From: Alicyclobacillus acidiphilus NBRC 100859
GTDB taxonomy: Bacteria; Bacillota; Bacilli; Alicyclobacillales; Alicyclobacillaceae
Reading direction: 5' to 3'
Assembly (NCBI RefSeq): GCF_001544355.1
Contig: NZ_BCQI01000007.1
Span: 1 to 64,000 of the forward strand
DNA: 64,000 bases
Part shown: piece after piece, positions 41,504 through 49,374 of the stretch
Layout: each line of letters opens with the position of its first letter
Position numbering within the stretch: position 1 is the stretch's first letter
The notes under the pieces: generated by a model
Seen by the model: only the letters and a program-made list of their open reading frames with translations
Told to the model about the DNA's origin: nothing
Database searches by the model: none
Translations under genes and position numbers: made by a program

Positions 41504-42551
41504 TGCCAAGTTCCTCCTTCTTCCGCACGATGGCTTCGCGCAAATCGCGCGCCGTATCCTCCACCGCAAGCGGGTTGCATGGCGCCCACGCCCCGGTCTC
41601 GGACGATGCGAGATATTTCAGCCTATCCTTCGAACGCAGCGGTGGATAGAACTCGATATGGAAGTGGTAGTAGGTATCCATGCCATGATCGGACGTCGTT
41701 GTCGTATCCTGACTTGACGCCTCGACCGGCGCGGCAAAACCTGGCCCGCCCAACCCGCCTGGGAGATTGACCGGGCTTTGGTGCAACACCATCATGTATG
41801 GAAACTCCCTGTCAAACAGCGCGTCCATCCCTGCCGTCACGATTTTGAGGATTTTCGCCAAGTCGTCGCGCTCCGCATCGGTGAAATCGAGAATGTTCGA
41901 CTTGTGCGCCTTGCTGGCGATGAACGCCCCATACGGATAATCTGTAAAAAACGGAATATAGCTGACGAACGCGTCCGTCTCGATGAGCATTCGCTCGCCA
42001 AACGACGCCTCCTCGCGGTTGATGTCGCAGATGAGGCAGTGTCCGGTTTGCGCATGGTGATCTCGACAGGATTCAAGTTCCACGCGCAACTTCTGCGGTA
42101 CATAGGGGTACGCGTAAATTTGCCCATGCGGGTGCGCCATCGTCACGCCGACTTCCGGTCCGCGATTTTCAAAAATCAGGATGTATTTGTGGCGAGCGTC
42201 CTCGGAAAGCGCTTGAAACCGATCCGTCCACAGATCCACCAGCTTGCGAATATGCGAAACCGAAAGCTGCGGCAGTGTGGCGTGGTGATCCGGCGAATAC
42301 AAAATTACTTCACATTTCCCGTACGATGGGGCGGTTTGATACAAGCCCGTGGCGACCTTGTCGGGTTCGGGCGGCGTCGGCGACAACGCAGGAAAATCGT
42401 TGTCGTATTTGTACACGTCGTAGTGGTCAGGCACCTTGCCTGACCCTGGACAAAACGGGCAGTCTCCTTTCGGCATATTCGGACGTTTTTGCCGATTCGA
42501 AGCGACCATTGTCCAATCCCGCAACAACGGGTTAAAACGCAGTTCTGCCAT
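41496..42551 (-). CDS. galT: Galactose-1-phosphate uridylyltransferase (class I, HIT fold)
   Basis: A 351-residue enzyme. The Zn-binding CPFCPG lies near residue 33, and the nucleophile His is in the HPHGQIYAYP motif (about residue 166). It transfers UMP from UDP-glucose to galactose-1-phosphate. Class I enzymes of this HIT type differ from the GalT2 type common in other Firmicutes. The C-terminal half has FYPPLRSKDRLKYLASSETG. ATG 42551 follows GGAG and overlaps the regulator gene by 20 bases. Confidence 0.95.
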   Translation of the reverse strand: MAELRFNPLLRDWTMVASNRQKRPNMPKGDCPFCPGSGKVPDHYDVYKYDNDFPALSPTPPEPDKVATGLYQTAPSYGKCEVILYSPDHHATLPQLSVSHIRKLVDLWTDRFQALSEDARHKYILIFENRGPEVGVTMAHPHGQIYAYPYVPQKLRVELESCRDHHAQTGHCLICDINREEASFGERMLIETDAFVSYIPFFTDYPYGAFIASKAHKSNILDFTDAERDDLAKILKIVTAGMDALFDREFPYMMVLHQSPVNLPGGLGGPGFAAPVEASSQDTTTTSDHGMDTYYHFHIEFYPPLRSKDRLKYLASSETGAWAPCNPLAVEDTARDLREAIVRKKEELGID

Positions 42552-43350
42552 GGTTGTCGGCTCCTTCCGATTGCGAACTTGAAACGGTCAAAACTCCCAG
42601 ACCCAGTTGACGAAGTTGGGCAATTTCGCGAGCGTTGTCCCCTTCATCTGTCACGACGACATCCACTTCGTCCAATGCCGCCAGGTGCGCGAGCGCGCGG
42701 ATGCCCCACTTCGTGTGATCGAACACCAAAACCACTGTTTCAGTGCGCTCCATCAACACCCGGTCAATCGCCGCCTCCTGCAGATTGGGCGTGCTCACAC
42801 CCGCGGCGAGATCGATGCCGTGAACGCCGAGAAACAGGAGATCCGTGTGCAACCTTCTCGCACTCTCCTCCGCCAGCGGACCGACAAGCGCGTCCGATGG
42901 GGTGCGAAAGTGACCGCCAGTCAAGTGGATGTCATCCCATCCGTTCGATTTCAGCGCGATCGCGACGTTCGTCGAATTCGTAACAAATGTGAGCCGTTCG
43001 ATGCCGCGAACGCCGTACCGCAAGCGGTTGGCAAGCGTCCAAGTGGTCGTCCCCGCAGACAGACCGATGGTCATACCGGGCTCGATGAGTGTCAATGCCG
43101 CGGCCGCAATGCGTTCCTTCTCCGCCTGCTGGAGGACGCGTTTATGCATAAAGGTTGGCTCATTCGCGCTCTTGGTCAACTGCCCGCCACCCACGACCTT
43201 TTCGACCAACCCCTGTTGCTGCAAAACCTTGAGGTCGCGCCGAATCGTGATTTCCGAAACATCCAACCGAGCGGCCAAATCGCGAATGGACACAAAACCT
43301 TCTGTAGACAGCATCCGAACAAGTGCGTCACGACGTTGCGCCGGATACAT
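42532..43350 (-). CDS. DeoR-family transcriptional regulator of the gal genes
   Basis: A 272-residue regulator. The N-terminal winged helix (about residues 1-57) has QRRDALVRML, VSIRDLAARLDVSEITIRRDL and the DeoR signature continuing to GLVEKVVGG. The C-terminal sugar-phosphate sensor domain shows GLSAGTTTWTLA, TNSTNVAIAL, LTGGHFR and DHTKWGIRAL. It is first in the operon with galT-galK-galE and divergent from a sugar symporter, so it probably represses both, with a galactose phosphate as inducer. ATG 43350 follows GGAGG. Confidence 0.9.
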   Translation of the reverse strand: MYPAQRRDALVRMLSTEGFVSIRDLAARLDVSEITIRRDLKVLQQQGLVEKVVGGGQLTKSANEPTFMHKRVLQQAEKERIAAAALTLIEPGMTIGLSAGTTTWTLANRLRYGVRGIERLTFVTNSTNVAIALKSNGWDDIHLTGGHFRTPSDALVGPLAEESARRLHTDLLFLGVHGIDLAAGVSTPNLQEAAIDRVLMERTETVVLVFDHTKWGIRALAHLAALDEVDVVVTDEGDNAREIAQLRQLGLGVLTVSSSQSEGADNHGRTAF

Positions 43351-43370
43351 GCATCCACCTCCGACTATTG

Positions 43371-43408
43371 TCACTTTTAATCTTATGTTATCACTTTTGT
43401 TCACCTTT
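43371..43408. promoter_or_regulatory. Repeated operator-like motif at the DeoR promoter
   Basis: TCACTTTT occurs at 43371-43378 and 43391-43398, and TCACCTTT at 43401-43408, all in the same orientation (AAAAGTGA on the minus strand) with start-to-start distances of 20 and ten bases. DeoR-family regulators often bind such direct repeats, so this is the likely autoregulation site. Confidence 0.5.
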
Positions 43409-43471
43409 CGATGTATTATTTCATCTAATTAGCACAAATTATCATTTATGAATCAGAAATGGTCGACGTTT

Positions 43472-43525
43472 GGAGCGCGGCATGAAATTTTATGATATAG
43501 TATTGCCAGTTGAAGCGCTTCCGCG
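43472..43525 (+). promoter_or_regulatory. Promoter region of the symporter gene with cre-like palindrome
   Basis: A/T-rich AATTTTATGATATAGT (43487-43502) can supply a -10 box. It is followed by the perfect palindrome GAAGCGCTTC at 43512-43521. The palindrome has the core of a CcpA cre site but is not a full match to its consensus. A role in carbon catabolite repression of the sugar symporter is plausible. Confidence 0.4.
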
Positions 43526-43588
43526 ACATCAATCCACCGCTTCACGCACCGCATTATCGAACTGCGGCTGAAAGGAGATGCATCCCCG

Positions 43589-45193
43589 TTGAAAGGTCTA
43601 TTTCACGCAGGCGCTATCGATTATGTCATCATTCTCGCCTACTTTGTGTTCGTCTTAATGGTTGGGTGGCTGCTGCGCAAATACACCCGGACAGGTGAAG
43701 ACTTCTTCCTCTCCGGCCGCTCGCTTCCAGCTTGGATCACCGGTATCGCGTTTATGTCAGCCAATCTAGGTTCGCAGGAAGTGCTGGGCATGAGTGCTGG
43801 CGGCGCGGAATACGGCATGATTGAGACGCACTTCTACTGGATTGGCGCCATTCCCGCGATGATTTTTATGGGTCTTTACATGATGCCGTTTTACTGGGCG
43901 TCGCGCGCGAGATCGGTACCTGAATACCTGAAACTGCGCTTCAACGAAGCAACACGCGGCGTGAACGCTTTTTCGTTTGCCGTGATGACCGTGTTGGTTT
44001 CCGGTATCGGCCTCTACTCCATGGGCATCGTGTTGCAGGCGCTGTTAGGCTGGTCGTTGGTCGTCAGTATCATCGTGTCCGCGGTCGTCGTCCTCGCCTA
44101 TGTCTTCCTAGGCGGGTTGACGTCGTCCATTTTCACCGAGGTCACGCAGTTCTTTCTCATCTGCTTAGGCATTCTGCCCCTGACCATCATCGGTTTGGTG
44201 AAATTCGGCGGCTGGCACGGACTGGTGTCCCATATCCCGCACAACTACGGCCACGTTTGGGCCGATCTCGGCACATCGCACAACGCGCTGGGAACGAACT
44301 GGTTCGCAGTCGTCTTTGGCCTGGGCTTCGTGATGGGCTTCGCCTACTGGACCACGGATTTTCTCGTCGTCCAACGCACCTTTGCCGCGCGCAGCATGCG
44401 GGCCGCGCAGGTCACACCGATTTACGCGTCGTTCATCAAAGTGTTTGTCCCCCTCGTCGATATCGTCGTCGGGTTGGTTGCGCTCGCCGTCTTCCCGCAC
44501 ATCGGACACGATGGAACGAGCTACAACATGGCCCTGCCGATGCTGATGGCGAAATACTATTCAACCGGCATGATTGGACTTGGCATCACGGCGCTGCTCG
44601 CCAGCTTCATGACCGGTATGGCAGGCAATATCACCGCCTTCACGACCGTATGGACGTACGACATCTATCAGGCGTACATCAACAAGAAGGCGTCGGATCG
44701 CCACTATGTCTGGATGGGGCGCCTGGCGATGACGGTCGGCATGATCCTGTCGATTTTCACGGCGTTTATCGCTGGGAGCTTCCCGAGTATTATGGACTAC
44801 ATGCAGACGCTGTTTTCCTTCTTCAGCGTTCCGATTTTCGCGACGTTCCTGCTCGGTATGTTTTGGAAGCGCACCACCGCGTGGGGCGGATTCAGTTCGC
44901 TGGTGTCCGGCATCGTCTTCGCCTGCATTTTCTACTGGGCACTGCCCATTCATTTTGCCACGCCAAACGCGAAGACGTTCTGGCAATCGTTCTGGGTTTG
45001 GGTGGTCGCAACCGCTATCGGCATTCTCGTCAGCCTGTTCACCAAGCCGAAGACGGACGAAGAACTCAAAGGCATCGTCTACGGCGTCCAAAAGTATCCT
45101 TCGTACAAACACCTGCGCTGGTATAAGCGCCCTGGGTATTTGGCGTGTATCTCGCTGGCGCTGTTCGTCGCCTTGGACATCATCTTCTGGTAA
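43589..45193 (+). CDS. Sodium:solute symporter family transporter, likely galactose
   Basis: A 534-residue transporter with about 13-14 helices and the SSS family features: an LSGRSLPAWITGIAFMSANL segment near helix 2, GGAEYGM, a YLKLRFNEATRG loop, GGLTSSIFTEVTQF in the family signature region, and YWTTDFLVVQRTFAA. It should import a sugar with Na+ or H+. The divergent position beside a Leloir operon points to galactose. The start is TTG 43589, with GAAAGGAG some distance upstream. A small membrane protein gene follows 12 bases downstream. Confidence 0.9.
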   Translation: MKGLFHAGAIDYVIILAYFVFVLMVGWLLRKYTRTGEDFFLSGRSLPAWITGIAFMSANLGSQEVLGMSAGGAEYGMIETHFYWIGAIPAMIFMGLYMMPFYWASRARSVPEYLKLRFNEATRGVNAFSFAVMTVLVSGIGLYSMGIVLQALLGWSLVVSIIVSAVVVLAYVFLGGLTSSIFTEVTQFFLICLGILPLTIIGLVKFGGWHGLVSHIPHNYGHVWADLGTSHNALGTNWFAVVFGLGFVMGFAYWTTDFLVVQRTFAARSMRAAQVTPIYASFIKVFVPLVDIVVGLVALAVFPHIGHDGTSYNMALPMLMAKYYSTGMIGLGITALLASFMTGMAGNITAFTTVWTYDIYQAYINKKASDRHYVWMGRLAMTVGMILSIFTAFIAGSFPSIMDYMQTLFSFFSVPIFATFLLGMFWKRTTAWGGFSSLVSGIVFACIFYWALPIHFATPNAKTFWQSFWVWVVATAIGILVSLFTKPKTDEELKGIVYGVQKYPSYKHLRWYKRPGYLACISLALFVALDIIFW

Positions 45194-45205
45194 GGGGGAG
45201 TCAAC

Positions 45206-45445
45206 ATGAACGATTCACAAAAGCCAGCCATGCTCGATTTGCGCCGGCTTCTCGGCATCCTCTTCACATTTTACGGGTTGCTCCTTGGCATCTATGGACT
45301 GGTTACGGCACACCAACCGCGGTCGATATCGTTCAATTTGAACCTCTGGTGGGGGGTTTTGATGCTGATCGTGGGGATACTGTTCCTCGTTTTCTCCATC
45401 AAGCCGCCGCGCACGTGGGATCCGGATGACGACGAACACGTCTGA
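45206..45445 (+). CDS. Small two-helix membrane protein next to the symporter
   Basis: A 79-residue protein with two hydrophobic helices (about residues 12-32 and 47-65) and an acidic tail (DDDEHV). ATG 45206 follows GGGGGAG. It is coupled to the sugar symporter gene by 12 bases, so it may be an accessory subunit, as small proteins encoded beside some SSS transporters are. Family not known to me. Confidence 0.75.
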   Translation: MNDSQKPAMLDLRRLLGILFTFYGLLLGIYGLVTAHQPRSISFNLNLWWGVLMLIVGILFLVFSIKPPRTWDPDDDEHV

Positions 45446-45469
45446 GACAGCCAATACGATGTCAGTTCC

Positions 45470-45510
45470 GTCGCGACAGCCCCAAGGCAACCCGCCTCGG
45501 CTGTCGCGAC
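45470..45510. terminator. Hairpin between convergent genes
   Basis: GTCGCGACAGCC pairs perfectly with GGCTGTCGCGAC over a 17-base loop. It lies between the symporter operon and the aminotransferase gene, which converge. T-runs are absent, so it is a likely but not classic terminator. Confidence 0.55.
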
Positions 45511-45529
45511 ATGTTGTTAGAAGGCACGC

Positions 45530-46708
45530 TTATGCAAAGCGCCCGTGCACAAACTCCGCGATTCGCACAGCCGCTTCGCGCAACCGCTCCTCCGAATTGA
45601 GCAGCCCCACGCGCACATAGCCTTCACCGTGCTCGCCAAACCCGCGGCCAGGCGCGACCGCCACGTGCGCACCGACCAATAATTCTTCGGCAAACGCCGC
45701 CGAATCCACGCCCTCTGGAATCGGCATCCAACAGAAAAACGAGCCCGCCGGCGCTGGCACCAACAGCCCATGCCGCTGTGCTTCGGCGACGAACGCGTCG
45801 CGACGGCGCTGATAGGTGTCGACAAGCTCTTTCACCGACGTCTGATCGGACGTCAAAGCGACGATTGCCGCCTCCTGAACCGCCGGAAAAATCGAGACAT
45901 AGTAATGATCTTGGATGAGATTCAAATGGTCGATCACATCCTTGTTGCCTACCGCAAACGCCACGCGCCAACCGGCCATGTTGTATGTCTTGCTCATGGT
46001 GTAAATCTCGACACCGACCGTTTTCGCTTCAGGTCTTTGCAAGAACGAAGGCGGCTGAACGCCGTCGTAGCCAATGGCCCCGTAGGCAAAATCGTGCACG
46101 ACGACGACATCGTGAGCCTTCGCTCGCTCTATCACCGCGTCGAAAAACTCGGGCGCGGCGCCGGCCCCGGTTGGATTGTTCGGATAATTTAAATACCAGA
46201 CCTTCGCCCGCGCCCACTCCGCTGGCGACAACACGTCCAAATCCGGCAAGTAGCCGTTCTCCGCCGTGATGGGCATCGGCCTTGCCACTCCCCCCGCCAG
46301 TCCGATGCCGCTCAAGTAATCTGGATAACCGGGATCAGGCACCAGCGCGAGATCCCCTTGGTCCAAGTACAATTCGGCGATCTCGACGAGACCGGTCTTC
46401 CCGCCGACAAGGATGGCGACTTCCGTTTCCGGATTCAACTCGACGCCGTAGGTGCGCGCGTAGAAATCCGCAACCGCCTGCTTGAGTCGCGGCAAACCGC
46501 GAAAGGGGCTGTAACGGTGTGTCGCAGGGTCCAAGACGGCCGCGCGCAAAGCCTCGACGATGTGCGGCGGTGTGGGCAAATCCGGATTGCCCTGGCCCAA
46601 GTTGATCACATCGTAGCCCTGCGCCTGAACCTTGGCGACGCGACGGGTCAGCGCAGAGAAAAACTGAGACGGTAAGCGCGATATTCTATCTGCTACAGGA
46701 AATTCCAT
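45530..46708 (-). CDS. mtnE: Aminotransferase class I, methionine salvage MtnE/YkrV type
   Basis: A 392-residue PLP aminotransferase very similar in layout to Bacillus YkrV (MtnE): LPSQFFSALTRRV, VINLGQGNPDLPTPPHIVEA, YSPFRGLPRLKQAVADFY, PDPGYPDYLSGIGLA, LNYPNNPTGA, the Schiff-base Lys in YTMSKTYNMAGWRV and VAPGRGFGEHGEGYVRVGLL. MtnE converts 2-keto-4-methylthiobutyrate to methionine. No other salvage genes are near, and related enzymes act on other amino acids, so the substrate is not certain. ATG 46708 follows GGAGGGG. It follows rodA by 13 bases. Confidence 0.85.
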   Translation of the reverse strand: MEFPVADRISRLPSQFFSALTRRVAKVQAQGYDVINLGQGNPDLPTPPHIVEALRAAVLDPATHRYSPFRGLPRLKQAVADFYARTYGVELNPETEVAILVGGKTGLVEIAELYLDQGDLALVPDPGYPDYLSGIGLAGGVARPMPITAENGYLPDLDVLSPAEWARAKVWYLNYPNNPTGAGAAPEFFDAVIERAKAHDVVVVHDFAYGAIGYDGVQPPSFLQRPEAKTVGVEIYTMSKTYNMAGWRVAFAVGNKDVIDHLNLIQDHYYVSIFPAVQEAAIVALTSDQTSVKELVDTYQRRRDAFVAEAQRHGLLVPAPAGSFFCWMPIPEGVDSAAFAEELLVGAHVAVAPGRGFGEHGEGYVRVGLLNSEERLREAAVRIAEFVHGRFA

Positions 46709-46721
46709 GAGTCACCCCTCC

Positions 46722-47900
46722 TTAATTGAACCGCAGTTTACGCCGCCGCAATCCGATGCTGAGAATAATGCCCATAGCAAGGTAGTTTACCGCCAGTGAC
46801 GTACCCCCGTAGGAAATGAACGGCAGCGTGATGCCCGTCGAAGGGCTGAGATACATGTCCGCGCCGATGTTTTCAAATACCTGAAACGCGAACATGCCAA
46901 CCACGCCAATCGCGATGTACATCCCAAACGGATCGGAGGTCGTTCCCGCAATCCGGATGATCCGGTAACACAGCATCAAAAACAGCAGGATGAGCACAGA
47001 CGAGCCGACAAATCCGAATTCTTCACCGATCGCCGAAAAGATGTAGTCCGTCCACTGGTTCGGCACCCAGCCGCCGCGCGTCAACAACCCGTTGCCAAAA
47101 CCTTCGCCAAACAATTGGCCGCTGCCGATGGCCGTCGACGCCATATGGATGTTGTAGCCGTACTCGTTGGTGCTGAAGTTGGGATCGAGCCAGGTCAGAA
47201 TCCGGTTCATCTGATATTGCTTAATGATGTGGTGTTTAATCACCACATTGTTGATAAACGAAATCACTTGCTTCGTGTAGAGCGTCGAGGCGAGACAAGC
47301 CGCGGTGACCACCGCCACGACACCCGCCATAATCAATATGAAGTGAGAGCGTTTTGCGAACGCGGTGTACATGGTCAGCGTGATCGCAATCATCACCAGG
47401 GCCTGTCCAAGCGCCGGCTCAATGTAGATGAGCGCGAAAGGCACGAGGAAGATAGGCACGATAATCCACGTTTTGCGCAGACCGTACACGGGTTCTTCGG
47501 ACTCGTCCACATTCGCCATAAACGTCGCGAGCCAGATGATGAGCGCAAGTTTGGCAAGCTCCGACGGCTGAAACTGAAATCCGTGGAACTTAATCCACGA
47601 ATGCGCTCCTTGCACCGCCGGAAAACCGTAGACGGCCATCAGCAAAACGATGGACAATCCGTACAGCCACCAATGGATACGCCGCAGCAAGCGATAATCG
47701 AACAGCGTGCCAACGATCATGACGACGATGCCGATGATCTCCCATTCAATTTGCTTGCGCAGAGGATGGGACGGAATATATGGATTCGGATTGCCGCGCG
47801 TCGTGGCATCGACCGCCAAACACGCGAACACGCCGAGCAAGATGAGCACACCAAAGATGGTGTAGTCGAGATCGCGAAAATTTCTTCGAAGGGTGTCCAC
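46722..47900 (-). CDS. rodA: SEDS-family peptidoglycan glycosyltransferase, RodA type
   Basis: A 392-residue membrane protein with about ten helices. SEDS marks are SWIKFHGFQFQPSELAKLALI, the catalytic-region Glu in IYIEPALGQALVMI, the large loop with TRGGWVPNQWTDYIFSAIGEEFGFVG, and GITLPFISYGGTSLAVN. RodA polymerises lipid II for side-wall growth with a class B PBP. GTG 47900 follows GAGGAGG. It is 54 bases downstream of the GDPD gene. Confidence 0.92.
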   Translation of the reverse strand: MDTLRRNFRDLDYTIFGVLILLGVFACLAVDATTRGNPNPYIPSHPLRKQIEWEIIGIVVMIVGTLFDYRLLRRIHWWLYGLSIVLLMAVYGFPAVQGAHSWIKFHGFQFQPSELAKLALIIWLATFMANVDESEEPVYGLRKTWIIVPIFLVPFALIYIEPALGQALVMIAITLTMYTAFAKRSHFILIMAGVVAVVTAACLASTLYTKQVISFINNVVIKHHIIKQYQMNRILTWLDPNFSTNEYGYNIHMASTAIGSGQLFGEGFGNGLLTRGGWVPNQWTDYIFSAIGEEFGFVGSSVLILLFLMLCYRIIRIAGTTSDPFGMYIAIGVVGMFAFQVFENIGADMYLSPSTGITLPFISYGGTSLAVNYLAMGIILSIGLRRRKLRFN

Positions 47901-47953
47901 CCGAGTCCTCCTCCTCGAGGTTGTCCAATACAGCTTTTCTAATCATCGCACGA

Positions 47954-48781
47954 TCACACTGGAGAATCCAGCACGATCTTGCGCAGAGTGCTTGGCGAAT
48001 TGGTGACAATCCCGTCGACGCCAAGCGCAATCAGGCGGCGCATCTCGTCGGGATCGTCGACAGTCCACACGTGCACTTCGACGCCGATCGCCCTGGCCCT
48101 GCGAACGAACCGGGCGTCGACGACGGTTCGTCCGTACGCCTTGTTCGGCACTTGCAGCGCGACGTATGGGACTTTGCGTCCCAGCCCCAGCCTTGCCTTC
48201 CACGTGGGAATGCCGGCCAGAAACTCGACGACTTCGCGCGTGGAGGCGCTTGTAGCCAGTTTGGGACAGCGCGATCGCGCTTCCGCCAGCGTCCGGTGAT
48301 GAAACGAAGCCAGTGTGACGCGATCGAAGGCGGACGCCTGGTCCACCACTTCCAAGAACGCCGGAACCCGCGCGCGCTTGGGTTTCAGATCCACGTTCAC
48401 GCGGACGTTGGGCCAGGCGTGAAGCAGTTCCAAAAACGTGGGAATCATCACACCCTTGCCGCGAAACGGGTACGTCTGACCGCCGTCGGGTGAAAAGCGG
48501 TAACCAAAGTCGAGTTCGCGCAACGCCTGGAACGTCATCTCGTCGATGCGGCCGCAGCCATCGCTCACGGTTTCGACAACGGGATCGTGCGCCACCACAA
48601 GGACGCCGTCCGCGGTCCAGTGCACATCCGTCTCAATCACATCGGCCCCCTCCGCGACGGCGGCCGCAAACGCCGGCATCGTGTTTGCGGGCCTTGCGAG
48701 GCTCGCGCCCCGATGCGCCATGACGAGGCAGGCGTGAGCTTGGTGTGGAACCCATGGTCGATGCGGCGTGAGACCTGACAC
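47954..48781 (-). CDS. Glycerophosphodiester phosphodiesterase
   Basis: A 275-residue GDPD domain protein: MAHRGASLARPANTMPAF with the first catalytic His, VIETDVHWTADGVLVVAHDP with Glu-Asp metal ligands and the second His, RVNVDLKPKR, and the C-terminal VWTVDDPDEMRRLIALGVDG. It hydrolyses glycerophosphodiesters to glycerol-3-phosphate and an alcohol. GTG 48781 is placed seven bases after GGGGAG; no signal peptide is visible, so it acts in the cytoplasm. It precedes rodA on the same strand. Confidence 0.92.
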   Translation of the reverse strand: MSGLTPHRPWVPHQAHACLVMAHRGASLARPANTMPAFAAAVAEGADVIETDVHWTADGVLVVAHDPVVETVSDGCGRIDEMTFQALRELDFGYRFSPDGGQTYPFRGKGVMIPTFLELLHAWPNVRVNVDLKPKRARVPAFLEVVDQASAFDRVTLASFHHRTLAEARSRCPKLATSASTREVVEFLAGIPTWKARLGLGRKVPYVALQVPNKAYGRTVVDARFVRRARAIGVEVHVWTVDDPDEMRRLIALGVDGIVTNSPSTLRKIVLDSPV

Positions 48782-48965
48782 AAGGCGTCTCCCCTTCCCT
48801 GCAGATGAGCTGCGCTTTATTTTCGAGGAATTTCCGAGCAATTTCCGAGCAAATTCGACACGGCGTCGGCCCTGCGCCGATTGTACATCGGACAATCTGT
48901 GCATTCGCCGCTACACACGGGATACCCGCCCCATACCATAGGCAGTGCAAAGGAGGCGTTTATCC

Positions 48966-49268
48966 ATGATTACGTATCGCGATATCCGACCATACATCGG
49001 CCAACACATTCAATGCCACACACATTTCGGCACATTCCAAGGTGTGATTATTCACATCAGCAAACACCACATCATTCTGGGCAGCGTCAAGGACGCACGT
49101 CCATACGTCGATCCCGTCCTTGGCGAATACCGACCAATGCCCATGGGACCCGGCGGACCGGTCGGTCCAGGCGGACCTGGCGGACCCGGGGGTCCAAGCG
49201 GATGGCAGCTCGCGATTCCCATTGCCGCCATTCTTGGCATCACAGCCGTTGGGATGCACTGGTGGTGA
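48966..49268 (+). CDS. Small protein with Sm-like N-terminus and Gly-Gly-Pro repeat
   Basis: A 100-residue protein. Residues 1-45 (ITYRDIRPYIGQHIQ and GTFQGVIIHISKHHIILG) look like a small Sm-like beta barrel. Residues about 58-80 are a Gly-Gly-Pro repeat (GGPVGPGGPGGPGGP). A hydrophobic C-terminal helix (about 84-97) ends in HWW. ATG 48966 lies after GGAGG. Short proteins of this build occur in spore-formers; a surface or spore-coat role is a guess. It is just upstream of the ftsW-like gene. Confidence 0.75.
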   Translation: MITYRDIRPYIGQHIQCHTHFGTFQGVIIHISKHHIILGSVKDARPYVDPVLGEYRPMPMGPGGPVGPGGPGGPGGPSGWQLAIPIAAILGITAVGMHWW

Positions 49269-49374
49269 CGAAGCGGGGCACGCGCTCGTAAGCAGGTGGG
49301 TAGACAGGTACGGCCTGATATTTGACAAAAACCTGGTCTACCCACGCCGAGAATGGGCAGGGAATTTTGCACCC

